Origin: Bacillus cereus | GTDB taxonomy: Bacteria; Bacillota; Bacilli; Bacillales; Bacillaceae_G | Direction: 5' to 3' | DNA length: 64,000 bases | Assembly (NCBI RefSeq): GCF_025917685.1 | Contig: NZ_CP089518.1 | Coordinates: 374,501-438,500, forward strand | Shown: in pieces, positions 17,472-26,046 of the stretch | How positions within the stretch are numbered: position 1 is the first letter of the stretch | Layout: the number at the start of each line of letters is the position of its first letter | The notes under the pieces: model-generated | What the model was told of the DNA's origin: nothing | The model's input: the letters and a program-made list of their open reading frames with translations, nothing else | Database searches by the model: none | Translations under genes and position numbers: made by a program

Positions 17472-18104
17472 TTAAAAAATAACAGCGAATGCTCTTGCGA
17501 AAGCACCGTCACTATCTTTAATTTTTAAAGGTGCTGCTGAGAAAAAGAAACGTTTCGCTTTAATAGCATCTAGATTTGTTAAGTTTTCAATTAAGTAAAT
17601 GTTATTCCCTAGTAATATGTGGTGAATCGGTGATGTTTCTGTCGTTACCTCATCAGGAGAAATAAAATCTAAACCGACTGATTTTACTTTTAATTGAACC
17701 AGTTCTTCAGCTAATTCTTCGGAAAGATAAAACGCTTCTTTCTCATAAGCTGCTGTATTCCACTTATTAGATAGATTGGAATGGAAAATGACAATATCAT
17801 CTTCTTTTATATCGGTATTATGCAATACTTCCTTAGGTAACTTTCTCTCTTGGATATGAGTTACATCGATAAGAACGGCCTCACCTACAAATTGTTTTAG
17901 GGGTAATTGATCAATGGTGGTTGCACCTGAAATGAAATGCGCAGGGGCATCGCAATGTGTACCTACATGAACGACAGAATGAAAATCTGTAACTTGATAG
18001 CCCGTCTCTTCAACGTTTGTAATTGCTTCTAGTTGGATTTTTGGTGTTCCAGGAAATTGAGACATATTGTTTTCAAATGTTTGTGATAGGTCGATTACTT
18101 TCAT
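17472..18104 (-). CDS. Cyclase-family metal hydrolase (KynB/arylformamidase-like)
   Basis: A 210-residue protein of the cyclase family, whose best-known member is kynurenine formamidase KynB. The metal motif HVGTHCDAPAHF is at residues 46-57, and a further conserved VGLDFISPD (near 140) and SPIHHILLGNNI follow. The start at 18104 is set by GGAGGT 6-7 bases upstream. The leader is an S-box riboswitch with its own terminator, so expression should rise when S-adenosylmethionine is low. A hydrolase of this family would not usually be classed as a sulfur gene. No tryptophan-degradation genes are near. The substrate is unknown. Confidence 0.85.
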   Translation of the reverse strand: MKVIDLSQTFENNMSQFPGTPKIQLEAITNVEETGYQVTDFHSVVHVGTHCDAPAHFISGATTIDQLPLKQFVGEAVLIDVTHIQERKLPKEVLHNTDIKEDDIVIFHSNLSNKWNTAAYEKEAFYLSEELAEELVQLKVKSVGLDFISPDEVTTETSPIHHILLGNNIYLIENLTNLDAIKAKRFFFSAAPLKIKDSDGAFARAFAVIF

Positions 18105-18138
18105 TTTAAATACCTCCAATATATGTTTTAAAATATAA

Positions 18139-18304
18139 AAAACTCATCTTTCATAATCAAGAAAGATGAGTTTTGCACACAATGGTTAAGTTTTATCTTT
18201 CAAAATGCATTGCATTTTGCAGGAATTAGCACCTATTCAGTTTGTATAAACTGAGGTTGCTGGGCTTCAAAGGGCCGGTCCCTCTGCCTCTCTTGATAAA
18301 GATA
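18139..18304 (-). ncRNA. SAM-I (S-box) riboswitch with terminator
   Basis: Reading the minus strand, P1 TTTATC (18295-18300) is followed by AGAGAGG, CAGAGGGA, CCGGCCC, and GAAGCCCAGCAACC, the highly conserved S-box core, and closes with GAAAGATAAA (near 18192-18201). The terminator stem is 14 bp (18139-18152 with 18161-18174). Its ATCTTTC arm can instead pair with the GAAAGAT of P1's 3' side, the usual antiterminator arrangement. A promoter TTGCAC-17-TACAAT lies at 18342-18370. SAM binding should therefore switch the cyclase-family gene off. Confidence 0.95.
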
Positions 18305-18451
18305 TATTCAGTTTTAATATTTCGATTTTTTTAATAATTAAATTGTAATTCATTTCCTTTTTTAGTGCAATACAAAATAGGTATTCACCCAAATAAGGTG
18401 GCTCGCATATTGTAGCTTATGTAAATAGAATGCTGCGAAGGAGTGAGTGCA

Positions 18452-19561
18452 GTGACAGGTAATGTATTGAATTATTATGCTGGTGGAAATACAGCTAGGG
18501 GATTTCATAATTTATACGAAGAGAATTTAAAAGGGCTAGACAGGTTGTTTATTTTAAAGGGTGGTCCAGGAACTGGGAAATCTTCTTTAATAAAGGCAAT
18601 AGGTCGTGAATGGGTTGAAAAGGGATATGATATTGAACTTTTACATTGTTCTTCTGATAATAAGTCAGTTGATGGAGTGATTATCCCAAAATTAAAAGTA
18701 GGAATTGTTGATGGAACATCACCGCATGTTATTGAGCCTAAAATGCCAGGGGTTGTGGAAGAGTATATTAATTTAGGAGTTGCTTGGGACTCAGATAAAT
18801 TAAGAAAGCAGAAGTTAGAAATTGAACGATTTGTATCAGAAGCGAGCAAGGCTTTCCAATCTGCTTACGGATGTTTTCAAGAGGCATTAGTTATACACGA
18901 TGAGTGGGAGAAAATATATATTAATAATATTGATTTTAACAAAGCAAATGGACTAACAGATCAATTGATTCAGAAATTATTTACAGATAAAAAGGGGAAA
19001 CAATCGATTGTGAAACATCGGTTTTTAGGAGCTGCTACACCGAAAGGAGCAGTTGATTTCGTTCCTAATTTAACAGAAGGATTACCACATCGTTATTTTA
19101 TAAAAGGACGCCCTGGCTCTGGAAAATCAACAATGCTCAAAAAGTTAGCGCAGGCAGCAGAAGAAAAAGGGTTTGAAGTTGAAGTATATCATTGCGGATT
19201 TGATCCGAATAGTCTTGATATGGTTATTGTAAGAGAATTAGGATTTGCAATTTTTGATAGTACCGCACCACATGAATATTTTCCAAGTCGCGTGGGTGAT
19301 GAGATTATAGATATGTACGCTCTTATTGTTACACCGGGGACGGATGAAAAATATGCTAAAGAAATTCGTGACGTTTCCATTCAATATAAGGCAAAAATGA
19401 ATGAGGCGATGTCTTTCTTGGCAAAAGCGAAATCAGTTCGTGATAAATTAGAACGAATTTATATTGCTGCTATGGATTTTTCAAAAGTGGATGCATATAA
19501 AGAGGAAATTCAAAAAGAGTTTGAACGAATTACCGCTACTGTAATTGAAAAGAGAAAGTAG
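18452..19561 (+). CDS. Tandem P-loop ATPase of unknown function
   Basis: About 369 residues built from two homologous halves. The first has a Walker A GGPGTGKSS at residues 37-45 and the second GRPGSGKST at 219-227. Each is followed by a matching segment (LLHCSSDNKSVDGVIIPKL versus VYHCGFDPNSLDMVIVREL) and a T/S-PH motif, so the gene is an internal duplication. I place the start at the GTG 8 bases after AAGGAG. It resembles uncharacterised ATPases conserved in Bacillus and Clostridia (PRK06851 type). No signal peptide or membrane segment is present. Function and partners are unknown. Confidence 0.7.
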   Translation: MTGNVLNYYAGGNTARGFHNLYEENLKGLDRLFILKGGPGTGKSSLIKAIGREWVEKGYDIELLHCSSDNKSVDGVIIPKLKVGIVDGTSPHVIEPKMPGVVEEYINLGVAWDSDKLRKQKLEIERFVSEASKAFQSAYGCFQEALVIHDEWEKIYINNIDFNKANGLTDQLIQKLFTDKKGKQSIVKHRFLGAATPKGAVDFVPNLTEGLPHRYFIKGRPGSGKSTMLKKLAQAAEEKGFEVEVYHCGFDPNSLDMVIVRELGFAIFDSTAPHEYFPSRVGDEIIDMYALIVTPGTDEKYAKEIRDVSIQYKAKMNEAMSFLAKAKSVRDKLERIYIAAMDFSKVDAYKEEIQKEFERITATVIEKRK

Positions 19562-19570
19562 GATTTATTG

Positions 19571-19600
19571 AACTGTCAGAAAATTTCTGACAGTTATTTT
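19571..19600 (+). terminator. Terminator after the tandem P-loop gene
   Basis: Inverted repeat AACTGTCAGAAA/TTTCTGACAGTT (19571-19595) followed by ATTTT; the T tract is modest. Confidence 0.55.
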
Positions 19601-19672
19601 AGTATGTAGTAAAATTGGTAATATATTTGTCGAATTTCCAAGGAAATAATCAAAAAATGGGGATGGTATGAA

Positions 19673-20455
19673 ATGAGAGGGAAAATTGAATTAGAGCTAG
19701 AAAGAATTGAGCAAGAGAATGATGTGAAAATTTTATTTGCAGTGGAATCAGGGAGTCGTGCTTGGGGATTTCCATCGAAAGATAGTGATTATGATGTTAG
19801 GTTTGTTTATATACATCCAGTAGAATGGTATTTATCAATTCATGATAAACGAGATGTAATTGAATATCCGATTAGTGATGATTTAGATATAAGTGGCTGG
19901 GATATTAAAAAGGCATTGCAACTATTCGCGAAGTCAAATCCAGCTTTACTTGAGTGGATTCGATCACCAATTTTTTATTCGAAAAACTCTAATTTTCCAG
20001 AGCAGCTTCAGCAAATGAGTGAAAAGAATTTTGATCCAAAGGCAACGATATATCATTACTTACATATGGCTTCAAAAAATTATCGTGAATTTTTGCAAGG
20101 CGAGAATGTAAAGTTGAAAAAGTACTTTTATGTATTACGTCCTATTTTAGCTTGTCAATGGCTAGAAGAGAAAGGGACATTACCTCCAGTAGAATTTGAC
20201 CGATTAATTACAGAACTATCTATAGAACGTAGTGTATTGAATGAGATTGAGAAATTGTTAGTAAAGAAAAAAGCAGGTACGGAATTAGATGTTGGATTGA
20301 AAATTCAGGTGTTAAATCAATTTTTAGAAGAACAAATTGATTATTATCAGCAATACGTGAAAGGGATTGAAAAGGGGTTAGGGATTGATATTGAGAGTTT
20401 GAATACACTATTTAGAAACATGTTGTTTGAAGTATACCAAAAAGAGCACAAATAA
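19673..20455 (+). CDS. Nucleotidyltransferase-fold protein (YcgL-like)
   Basis: A 260-residue protein with the pol-beta-type nucleotidyltransferase signature GSRAWGFPSKDSDYD at residues 27-41; D37, D39 and D41 are candidate metal ligands. The C-terminal two thirds are helical. Length and sequence agree with B. subtilis YcgL and related proteins of unknown function. ATG at 19673 follows GGGGATGG. It lies downstream of the tandem P-loop gene with a terminator between them, so co-expression is not assured. No toxin-antitoxin partner is visible. Confidence 0.8.
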   Translation: MRGKIELELERIEQENDVKILFAVESGSRAWGFPSKDSDYDVRFVYIHPVEWYLSIHDKRDVIEYPISDDLDISGWDIKKALQLFAKSNPALLEWIRSPIFYSKNSNFPEQLQQMSEKNFDPKATIYHYLHMASKNYREFLQGENVKLKKYFYVLRPILACQWLEEKGTLPPVEFDRLITELSIERSVLNEIEKLLVKKKAGTELDVGLKIQVLNQFLEEQIDYYQQYVKGIEKGLGIDIESLNTLFRNMLFEVYQKEHK

Positions 20456-20469
20456 ATTTGTGCTCTTTT
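20440..20469 (+). terminator. Terminator overlapping the end of the ycgL-like gene
   Basis: A 14-bp stem AAAAGAGCACAAAT (20440-20453) pairs with ATTTGTGCTCTTTT (20456-20469); the stop codon lies in the stem/loop. Confidence 0.75.
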
Positions 20470-20569
20470 CTATCCCACGATTTGTGGGAGCCTACTGCCC
20501 GTAAACGCCTAATTGGTGTGGGCTAATAATCAGCTGGGGATGCACCCCACCACTGATTAAAGGTTCACT
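20470..20569 (-). repeat. bcr-like dispersed intergenic repeat, copy 2
   Basis: On the minus strand it reads AAGTGAACCTTTAATCAG, a GC-rich stem, CTGATTATTAGCC, TTTACGGGCAG and a CCCAC-AAATCG-TGGGA hairpin, clearly related to the copy at 13517-13672 but shorter at the far end. It abuts the stop codon of the MFS gene and fills the space to the ycgL terminator. Confidence 0.65.
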
Positions 20570-21880
20570 TTATTTTGTAGGAATAAAGAAAACAGATATA
20601 GCTGCGATAAGACCTGCAAAGGAGAATAAGTAAAAATTCCACGCCAAGTCATATTGCATTGTCATAATAATACCGACAAGAATAGGGCCAGCAATCGCAC
20701 CAACTCGGCCAAGTCCAAGTCCCCATCCTAAGGAGGTAGCTCGTATATGTGATGGGAAGTATTGTGTTACATAAGCATTTAATATTTGAGTAATACCGAC
20801 TGATCCAATTCCAGCAAGACCAATTAAAAGATAAATGATTGTAACAGATGGTTGAATTGTTAGCAGTCCAATACATATGGCTGCCATAAGATAGGAGATG
20901 CTAATAACAATTTTTGCTCCTATACGATCGGCAATTGCCCCGGCAAATAATGCGCCGATAGCTGCAGTAATATTTAGCATAAGTAGAAATGATAAACTAG
21001 ATCCAAGAGGATATCCTGCCTGGCGCATCATCTGTGGTAGCCAAGTATTTAAACCATAGATTAAAAACATTCCCATTATATAAGTAATCCAAAAAAGTAG
21101 CGTTGCTTTTATGTATTCTTTTGAGAATAACGTAAGAAATCCATTTTTCTTTTGTATATTAGATGGTGTTTCAGGAATTTCATCTTTTACATGGAATTCA
21201 ATTTGAAAGCGATTAAGAATTTTGTTCACTTCTTCTTGTCGATTCCGTGATAATAAAAATTGAATGGACTCAGGTAAATAACGAATAATGAAAGGAATGA
21301 GGAGTAGCGGAATCATTCCGATGCCAAACATAATTCTCCATCCGAAATTTTCTAGCATAAACATGGATAAAATAGCACCTAACACGATACCTAAAGGATA
21401 GCCGGTAAACATCAGAGCGTAAATAAAAGATTGCCGTTTTTTTGGTGAATATTCAACAGTAAGTGCTGAAGCCGTTGGGATAACACCGCCTAATCCGATT
21501 CCTCCGATAAATCGAGATAACCCAAATAATTCAGGAGAAGGAGCAATTGCAGCTAAGCCCATTGTGATAGAAAAAAGAGCTAAACAGCATATAAGTGTCC
21601 ACTTTCGTCCAATTAAATCTGTAATGGTTCCGACTAGAATAGCGCCAATAAACATCCCAAATAGAGCATAGCTGGCCATTGTTCCAGCTTGAGCTGGTGA
21701 TAGGGCCCAGCTGTTGTCTTCTAGAAGCTCTGGCAGAACAGCGCCGTAAATACCTAAATCATATCCGTCAGCTAGAATGGCGAGCCAACAAATAAAAACA
21801 ACAAGTTTTGTAATAGAGCTTGAAAAGATAGTTTCTGTAGATTCTAGATGAGGTGGAGCAGAAGGTTGCATAGTATTCAC
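20570..21880 (-). CDS. MFS transporter, aromatic-acid:H+ symporter type
   Basis: A 436-residue twelve-helix major facilitator. The first helix carries ADGYDLGIYGAVLP, the DGYD motif characteristic of the benzoate/4-hydroxybenzoate/niacin symporter families. The loop 2-3 motif GTITDLIGRKWT and the matching GAIADRIGAKI in the second half are present. It probably imports an aromatic or heteroaromatic carboxylate with protons. The substrate is unknown: no ring-cleavage genes are adjacent. AAGGGGTGA precedes the ATG. Confidence 0.8.
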   Translation of the reverse strand: MNTMQPSAPPHLESTETIFSSSITKLVVFICWLAILADGYDLGIYGAVLPELLEDNSWALSPAQAGTMASYALFGMFIGAILVGTITDLIGRKWTLICCLALFSITMGLAAIAPSPELFGLSRFIGGIGLGGVIPTASALTVEYSPKKRQSFIYALMFTGYPLGIVLGAILSMFMLENFGWRIMFGIGMIPLLLIPFIIRYLPESIQFLLSRNRQEEVNKILNRFQIEFHVKDEIPETPSNIQKKNGFLTLFSKEYIKATLLFWITYIMGMFLIYGLNTWLPQMMRQAGYPLGSSLSFLLMLNITAAIGALFAGAIADRIGAKIVISISYLMAAICIGLLTIQPSVTIIYLLIGLAGIGSVGITQILNAYVTQYFPSHIRATSLGWGLGLGRVGAIAGPILVGIIMTMQYDLAWNFYLFSFAGLIAAISVFFIPTK

Positions 21881-21967
21881 CCCTTTTATTCGTAGATGAA
21901 TATATTATTTTATTTAATGTTAATATTCCCCTGCTTGTGTCGAAATTTATATGAAAAGGTGTCATGA

Positions 21968-22014
21968 AAAACAAAGAAGTTCAACAGGATTCTTGTTGAA
22001 CTTCTTTGTTTTTT
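21968..22014. terminator. Terminator of the Rieske oxidoreductase gene
   Basis: A stem of about 18 bp (AAACAAAGAAGTTCAACA with TGTTGAACTTCTTTGTTT, near-perfect) with flanking A and T runs lies just after the stop of the minus-strand gene. Confidence 0.85.
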
Positions 22015-23540
22015 TACTCGTTATCAACTCGTTTTAATGGTTGATCTGCTGGCCCTTCCATAACGTCGCCATCAATTGAAAAACGAGAACCGTGGCAAGG
22101 GCAATCCCAAGTACAATCACCATTATTCCATTCAACTTCACAGCCGAGGTGTGTACAAGTCGTGTCGACGATATGTAATTTTCCTTCTTTATCTTTATAG
22201 GCACCTGCTCGTTTGCCGTTGACATGTACAACAGATCCCTCACCAACTTCAAGATCTTCTGGTTTACGTAATGCGGTTTCAATTTTCCCTTCAATTAAAT
22301 GTTTAGCAACATCAATGTTTTGAGAAAGGAATGTTTTTATATCTGGATTTGCATGAAAGCGTGAGGGTGCAAACAGCTCTTTATATGGGCTGTGGATTTT
22401 TAGAATGGAATCCTTCAGTAAATGAGCTGCAGCAGTTCCTGTTGTCATTCCCCATTTGCGATATCCAGTTGCAACAAATATATTTGGATTTCTTTCGTTA
22501 ATATGTCCGATATAAGGGAGCTTGTCTAGCGTAATTAAATCTTGCGCTGACCATCTATAGGGAACTTCATCTACTCCAAAAGTTGCTTCAGCAAAAGAAT
22601 AGAGTGCTCCATAATGAAGCATCGTATTTATTCCCTGTCCCGTTTTATGGCTCTCTCCGCCAATCAAAATCAACTTTTCTCCATTGTTTGTTATATAGCG
22701 TAAGGAGCGTTTTGGATCATCAATACTTAAATACATACCACCTAGATAATCTGTTTTTGCTTTTATTGCAAGAGCATAGGAGCGTTCTGCGTACATTCTC
22801 GTAAAGAAAAAGCTATTCGCATCATAAAAAGGAAAATGAGAACAAGAGACGACATATTCACAAGTGATGCGATGCCCCTCCTTTGTAATTACTTGTGGAT
22901 AATCTCCTTTTTCCACATCCATAGCTGTTGTTTGTTCATAAACTTTGCCACCCATCTCCACAAACTTTTCTAAAAGTGTTTTCAAATAAAGGAGGGGATG
23001 GAATTGCGCTTGATTTTTCATTACAAGTGCAGATTGTACTGGAATAGGAATCGATAGAGATTGAACATAGTCACAAGGTATATTTAATTTTTGATAAGCT
23101 TCATATTCTTTCGATAAATTTCTTAAACCGTTATCAGTAGTTGTATATAAGTATGAATCTTCATTTGAAAAATTACAGTCGATTTTATATGTTTGCACAG
23201 TGTCATTTATGAATTGTAGAGCGTGATTATTTGATTCGTAGTAAAGCCTGGCTTTTTCCACACCGAAATGATTTATTAATTCGTCGTAAATAAGATCATG
23301 TTGTGCTGTTACTTTTGCTGTTGTATGCCCAGTTGTTCCATTTAAAATAAGACCAGAATCAATTAAAACAACGTCGATGCCTTCTTTTGCAAGTAAATAG
23401 GCAGTAGTAATACCTGTAATACCAGCACCGATAACAGCAACTGCTGTCTTTATATTTTCGGATAAATGAGGAAAAGTAGGAATTTGAGTAGATTCAATCC
23501 AATAGGATGATGGTAACTGCGGAAACGTGTCATCTATCAT
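22014..23540 (-). CDS. FAD-dependent oxidoreductase with C-terminal Rieske domain (YhfW-like)
   Basis: A 508-residue two-domain enzyme. Residues 30-380 form a D-amino-acid-oxidase-type FAD domain with AVAVIGAGITGITTAYLLAK near the start and GYRKWGMTTGTAAA near 365. The last 90 residues are a Rieske [2Fe-2S] domain with CTHLGC and CPCHGSRF ligands (Cys-His, Cys-His). The architecture and length match B. subtilis YhfW. It is cytoplasmic, and its substrate is unknown. It is transcribed alone from the 580-base gap to the right. Confidence 0.87.
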   Translation of the reverse strand: MIDDTFPQLPSSYWIESTQIPTFPHLSENIKTAVAVIGAGITGITTAYLLAKEGIDVVLIDSGLILNGTTGHTTAKVTAQHDLIYDELINHFGVEKARLYYESNNHALQFINDTVQTYKIDCNFSNEDSYLYTTTDNGLRNLSKEYEAYQKLNIPCDYVQSLSIPIPVQSALVMKNQAQFHPLLYLKTLLEKFVEMGGKVYEQTTAMDVEKGDYPQVITKEGHRITCEYVVSCSHFPFYDANSFFFTRMYAERSYALAIKAKTDYLGGMYLSIDDPKRSLRYITNNGEKLILIGGESHKTGQGINTMLHYGALYSFAEATFGVDEVPYRWSAQDLITLDKLPYIGHINERNPNIFVATGYRKWGMTTGTAAAHLLKDSILKIHSPYKELFAPSRFHANPDIKTFLSQNIDVAKHLIEGKIETALRKPEDLEVGEGSVVHVNGKRAGAYKDKEGKLHIVDTTCTHLGCEVEWNNGDCTWDCPCHGSRFSIDGDVMEGPADQPLKRVDNE

Positions 23541-23862
23541 TTGTGAAACCTCCTAAATTAGAACAATTTTCCTTTTAATATTTCCATCTTATATGGAATT
23601 CATGTATGTTGTTTTAGTAGCGTTCTATTTTATTAAAAGAAAGATAAAATTATTTTAATATAATTATTTTGATGGGGCATTATGAAGAAGTGGGATTTAT
23701 AGAAAACTAAATTCAAGTGATTCCGTTTGTTGATTACATAGAGAGTTTTTGAATAAGATAGTGTCCATGGCGTTTAAGAAGATGCATATATATAGTGGAT
23801 AAATCCTTATGAAATCTATACTTTTTCTTTAGTGAAATAAAGTATGATTATAAAAATATAAC

Positions 23863-23921
23863 CAACTTTTATTACTAGGTCATAAAAGTTGTTGACAATA
23901 TAGAAATTCTATTGTTATGAT
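23863..23921 (+). promoter_or_regulatory. Desaturase promoter with a 10-bp inverted repeat abutting the -35 box
   Basis: CAACTTTTAT (23863-23872) and ATAAAAGTTG (23882-23891) form a perfect inverted repeat ending one base before TTGACA (23892-23897); 18 bases later TATGAT (23916-23921) follows. The position fits an activator of the response-regulator type. Transcription would start near 23928, leaving a leader of about 195 bases. The rest of the 580-base gap from 23541 shows no gene. Confidence 0.55.
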
Positions 23922-24122
23922 TCATCATGTGGAAAGGTTGATAGAGAGTAAAAAGAGAAATGTTTTTCATTGATAATAAAAGCGGAAAAATAAGTGACGA
24001 TAGAGTGAGTATATTTTCCTTATGAATAAATGCTTTTTTGATCACCTAGTAAAATCAATCTGGAAGCAAGAATTGATATATGCAAGTTTGCGCAGGGCGC
24101 GGCATAAGAAAGGGGCAAAAGG

Positions 24123-25208
24123 ATGAAGGAGCTTCATACGTTTGGGTGGTATGCAGCGCGTGTATCACCACATTTGCCGAAAAAAGCATTTAAACCAGTT
24201 CCTACTCGTTTATTTGGTGGACTGGCTTATTTACTTGTGGCATTGGCTGGTTTAATAACGATCGGTGTATTTGAATTGAATGTGTGGGTAAATCTAGGAA
24301 TTGCAATTGTTCTTGGATTATGTTTTGCTTCACTTGGATTTTTAGGACATGAAATTTTACACGGAACAGTTGTAAGAAAGGCATGGCTGCGTGATTTTTT
24401 AGGTGCGATAGCATTTATGCCATTATCAACTGGTCCAAAACTTTGGAGAAAGTGGCATAATGCAACGCATCATGTTCACACACAGCATGAAGAGAATGAT
24501 CCAGATGCATGGCCAACACTTGAGAAACTTAAAAAGAGTAAGTTTTTGAGTTGGGTATATCGCATGCCTCTTCATGTACGTTCATTCTTTAGTTTTCTGT
24601 CACTAACAATTCAATTTACGTTACATTCGACTCGAATGTTCTTTCATTTTATAAAGGAATTTAAGTCATCCAATCAAAAATCTGTATGGCTACAACTTCT
24701 TTTGCCTTGGACAGTTTGGATTAGTTTATTATTTATTATGGGACCTGCAAAGTGGTTATTTGCATACGTGATTCCGTTGTTAATTGCTAACTTTATTGTA
24801 ATGGCATATATCGCAACGAATCACCGCTTAAATCCAATTGTTCCAGTAAATGATCCTTTAGCAAACTGTTTATCAGTAACAGTGCCGCGCTGGGTAGATG
24901 TTTTGCATTTCAATTTCTCATACCATACGGAACATCATCTGTTTCCTGCTATGAGTTCTAAATACTATCCGTTAGTAAAAGAGAAAATTAAAGAAATGTG
25001 GCCGGAACGTTATCACGAAATGCCGATGACAAAAGCATTGGGAGCACTTTGGAATACACCACGTGTGTATTATCAAGGAAGTGAATTAGTTGATCCGCAT
25101 AGGGAGCATTTCTATGGTTCTTTAGGAAATGGATTGGACCCTCATAATATTTCATATCGTGAGGATCATATAGAGGAAAAAGAGAGTGTTAAAAAAGTAA
25201 ATCAGTAA
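24123..25208 (+). CDS. desB: Acyl-lipid fatty acid desaturase (delta-10 DesB type)
   Basis: A 361-residue membrane desaturase. The three iron-binding histidine boxes are GHEILHG (H76, H80), WHNATHH (H112, H116, H117) and HTEHH (H268-H272). Hydrophobic segments lie at about 30-70, 190-230 and surrounding positions. It inserts a double bond into membrane-lipid acyl chains, using a ferredoxin or flavodoxin donor. The B. cereus group carries two such enzymes; the neighbourhood (just before the arc operon) fits the delta-10 one, but regiospecificity cannot be read from sequence. The promoter has an operator-like repeat and the leader is long, both consistent with cold-responsive control. Confidence 0.85.
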   Translation: MKELHTFGWYAARVSPHLPKKAFKPVPTRLFGGLAYLLVALAGLITIGVFELNVWVNLGIAIVLGLCFASLGFLGHEILHGTVVRKAWLRDFLGAIAFMPLSTGPKLWRKWHNATHHVHTQHEENDPDAWPTLEKLKKSKFLSWVYRMPLHVRSFFSFLSLTIQFTLHSTRMFFHFIKEFKSSNQKSVWLQLLLPWTVWISLLFIMGPAKWLFAYVIPLLIANFIVMAYIATNHRLNPIVPVNDPLANCLSVTVPRWVDVLHFNFSYHTEHHLFPAMSSKYYPLVKEKIKEMWPERYHEMPMTKALGALWNTPRVYYQGSELVDPHREHFYGSLGNGLDPHNISYREDHIEEKESVKKVNQ

Positions 25209-25229
25209 AAGTTGATATATTTTGCAGTG

Positions 25230-25262
25230 AAAAAGCAAGCCATCTCAGGCTTGCTTTTTTTT
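25230..25262. terminator. Bidirectional terminator between the desaturase and the amino-acid permease
   Basis: Stem AAAAGCAAGCC (25231-25241) with GGCTTGCTTTT (25248-25258), loop ATCTCA, then Ts; convergent genes. Confidence 0.85.
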
Positions 25263-25953
25263 ATAAAGAAACTTCTTTTTTATTCTTTGTATGGACTTGG
25301 ATAGAATTTGTCTCTTTGCGCTGTAATCGTTTTTCTAAAAGGTTAACAAAGTAAGTAAATAGGAGAACAAGTACGAGATAATATAAACCAACGATTACAT
25401 AAGTATCTAATTGTTGAAAGTTACCTGCAGCAATGGATAAACTAGATCCCCATAATTCGGACATTCCTACGTAAGCAACAAGTGAGGAATCTTTCAATCC
25501 AATAATAAATTGATTACCTAGAGGAGGAAGAGATAGACGAAATGCTTGTGGTAATATAATTCGGCGCATTGCTAAAGGGTAAGGCATGCCTAAAGAGCGA
25601 GCAGCTTCTAATTGTCCACGGTCAACGGATTGAATGGATCCACGGAAAATTTCGGTAATATATGCACCGTTATGAATTGCTAAAGCAATTGCTCCTGCCC
25701 AAAAAGGGGTGAACACAACAACAGATGTAATACCAAAATAGAGAATTGCGATTTGAACAATTAAAGGTGTACCACGAATAATGGCGATGTAGACATGAGC
25801 GATACTATTTAGAATTTTATTGTTAGAGATTCGAAAGAAAGCAAATAGTAATCCAATTAATGAACCGAGTACTAGGGAAGTTAATGTTAATTGTAATGTG
25901 ACAATAGTAGCTTTTAAGAGTGTGGGGTAGGTAGAGATAAAAATTTCAAACAT
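25261..25953 (-). CDS. Polar amino-acid ABC transporter permease (His/Glu/Gln/Cys type)
   Basis: A 230-residue membrane permease of the HisM/GlnP family with five helices. The ATPase-contact EAA loop is visible as QLEAARSLGMPYPLAMRRIILPQA near residues 125-148. The start at 25953 follows GAGGTGA by about 7 bases; a longer reading frame (from 26019) has no ribosome site. It is the third gene of an operon with the ATPase and the binding protein upstream. A CCCCAC/GTGGGG hairpin (about 25996-26014) lies between it and the binding-protein gene. Confidence 0.9.
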   Translation of the reverse strand: MFEIFISTYPTLLKATIVTLQLTLTSLVLGSLIGLLFAFFRISNNKILNSIAHVYIAIIRGTPLIVQIAILYFGITSVVVFTPFWAGAIALAIHNGAYITEIFRGSIQSVDRGQLEAARSLGMPYPLAMRRIILPQAFRLSLPPLGNQFIIGLKDSSLVAYVGMSELWGSSLSIAAGNFQQLDTYVIVGLYYLVLVLLFTYFVNLLEKRLQRKETNSIQVHTKNKKEVSL

Positions 25954-26046
25954 GCGTTTCACCTCATAGTGTATAGATTTTAGTAGGGAATGAAATACCC
26001 CACATAAAAAGTGGGGCATGATCTATGGAATCTTTGAATAGTTAAC

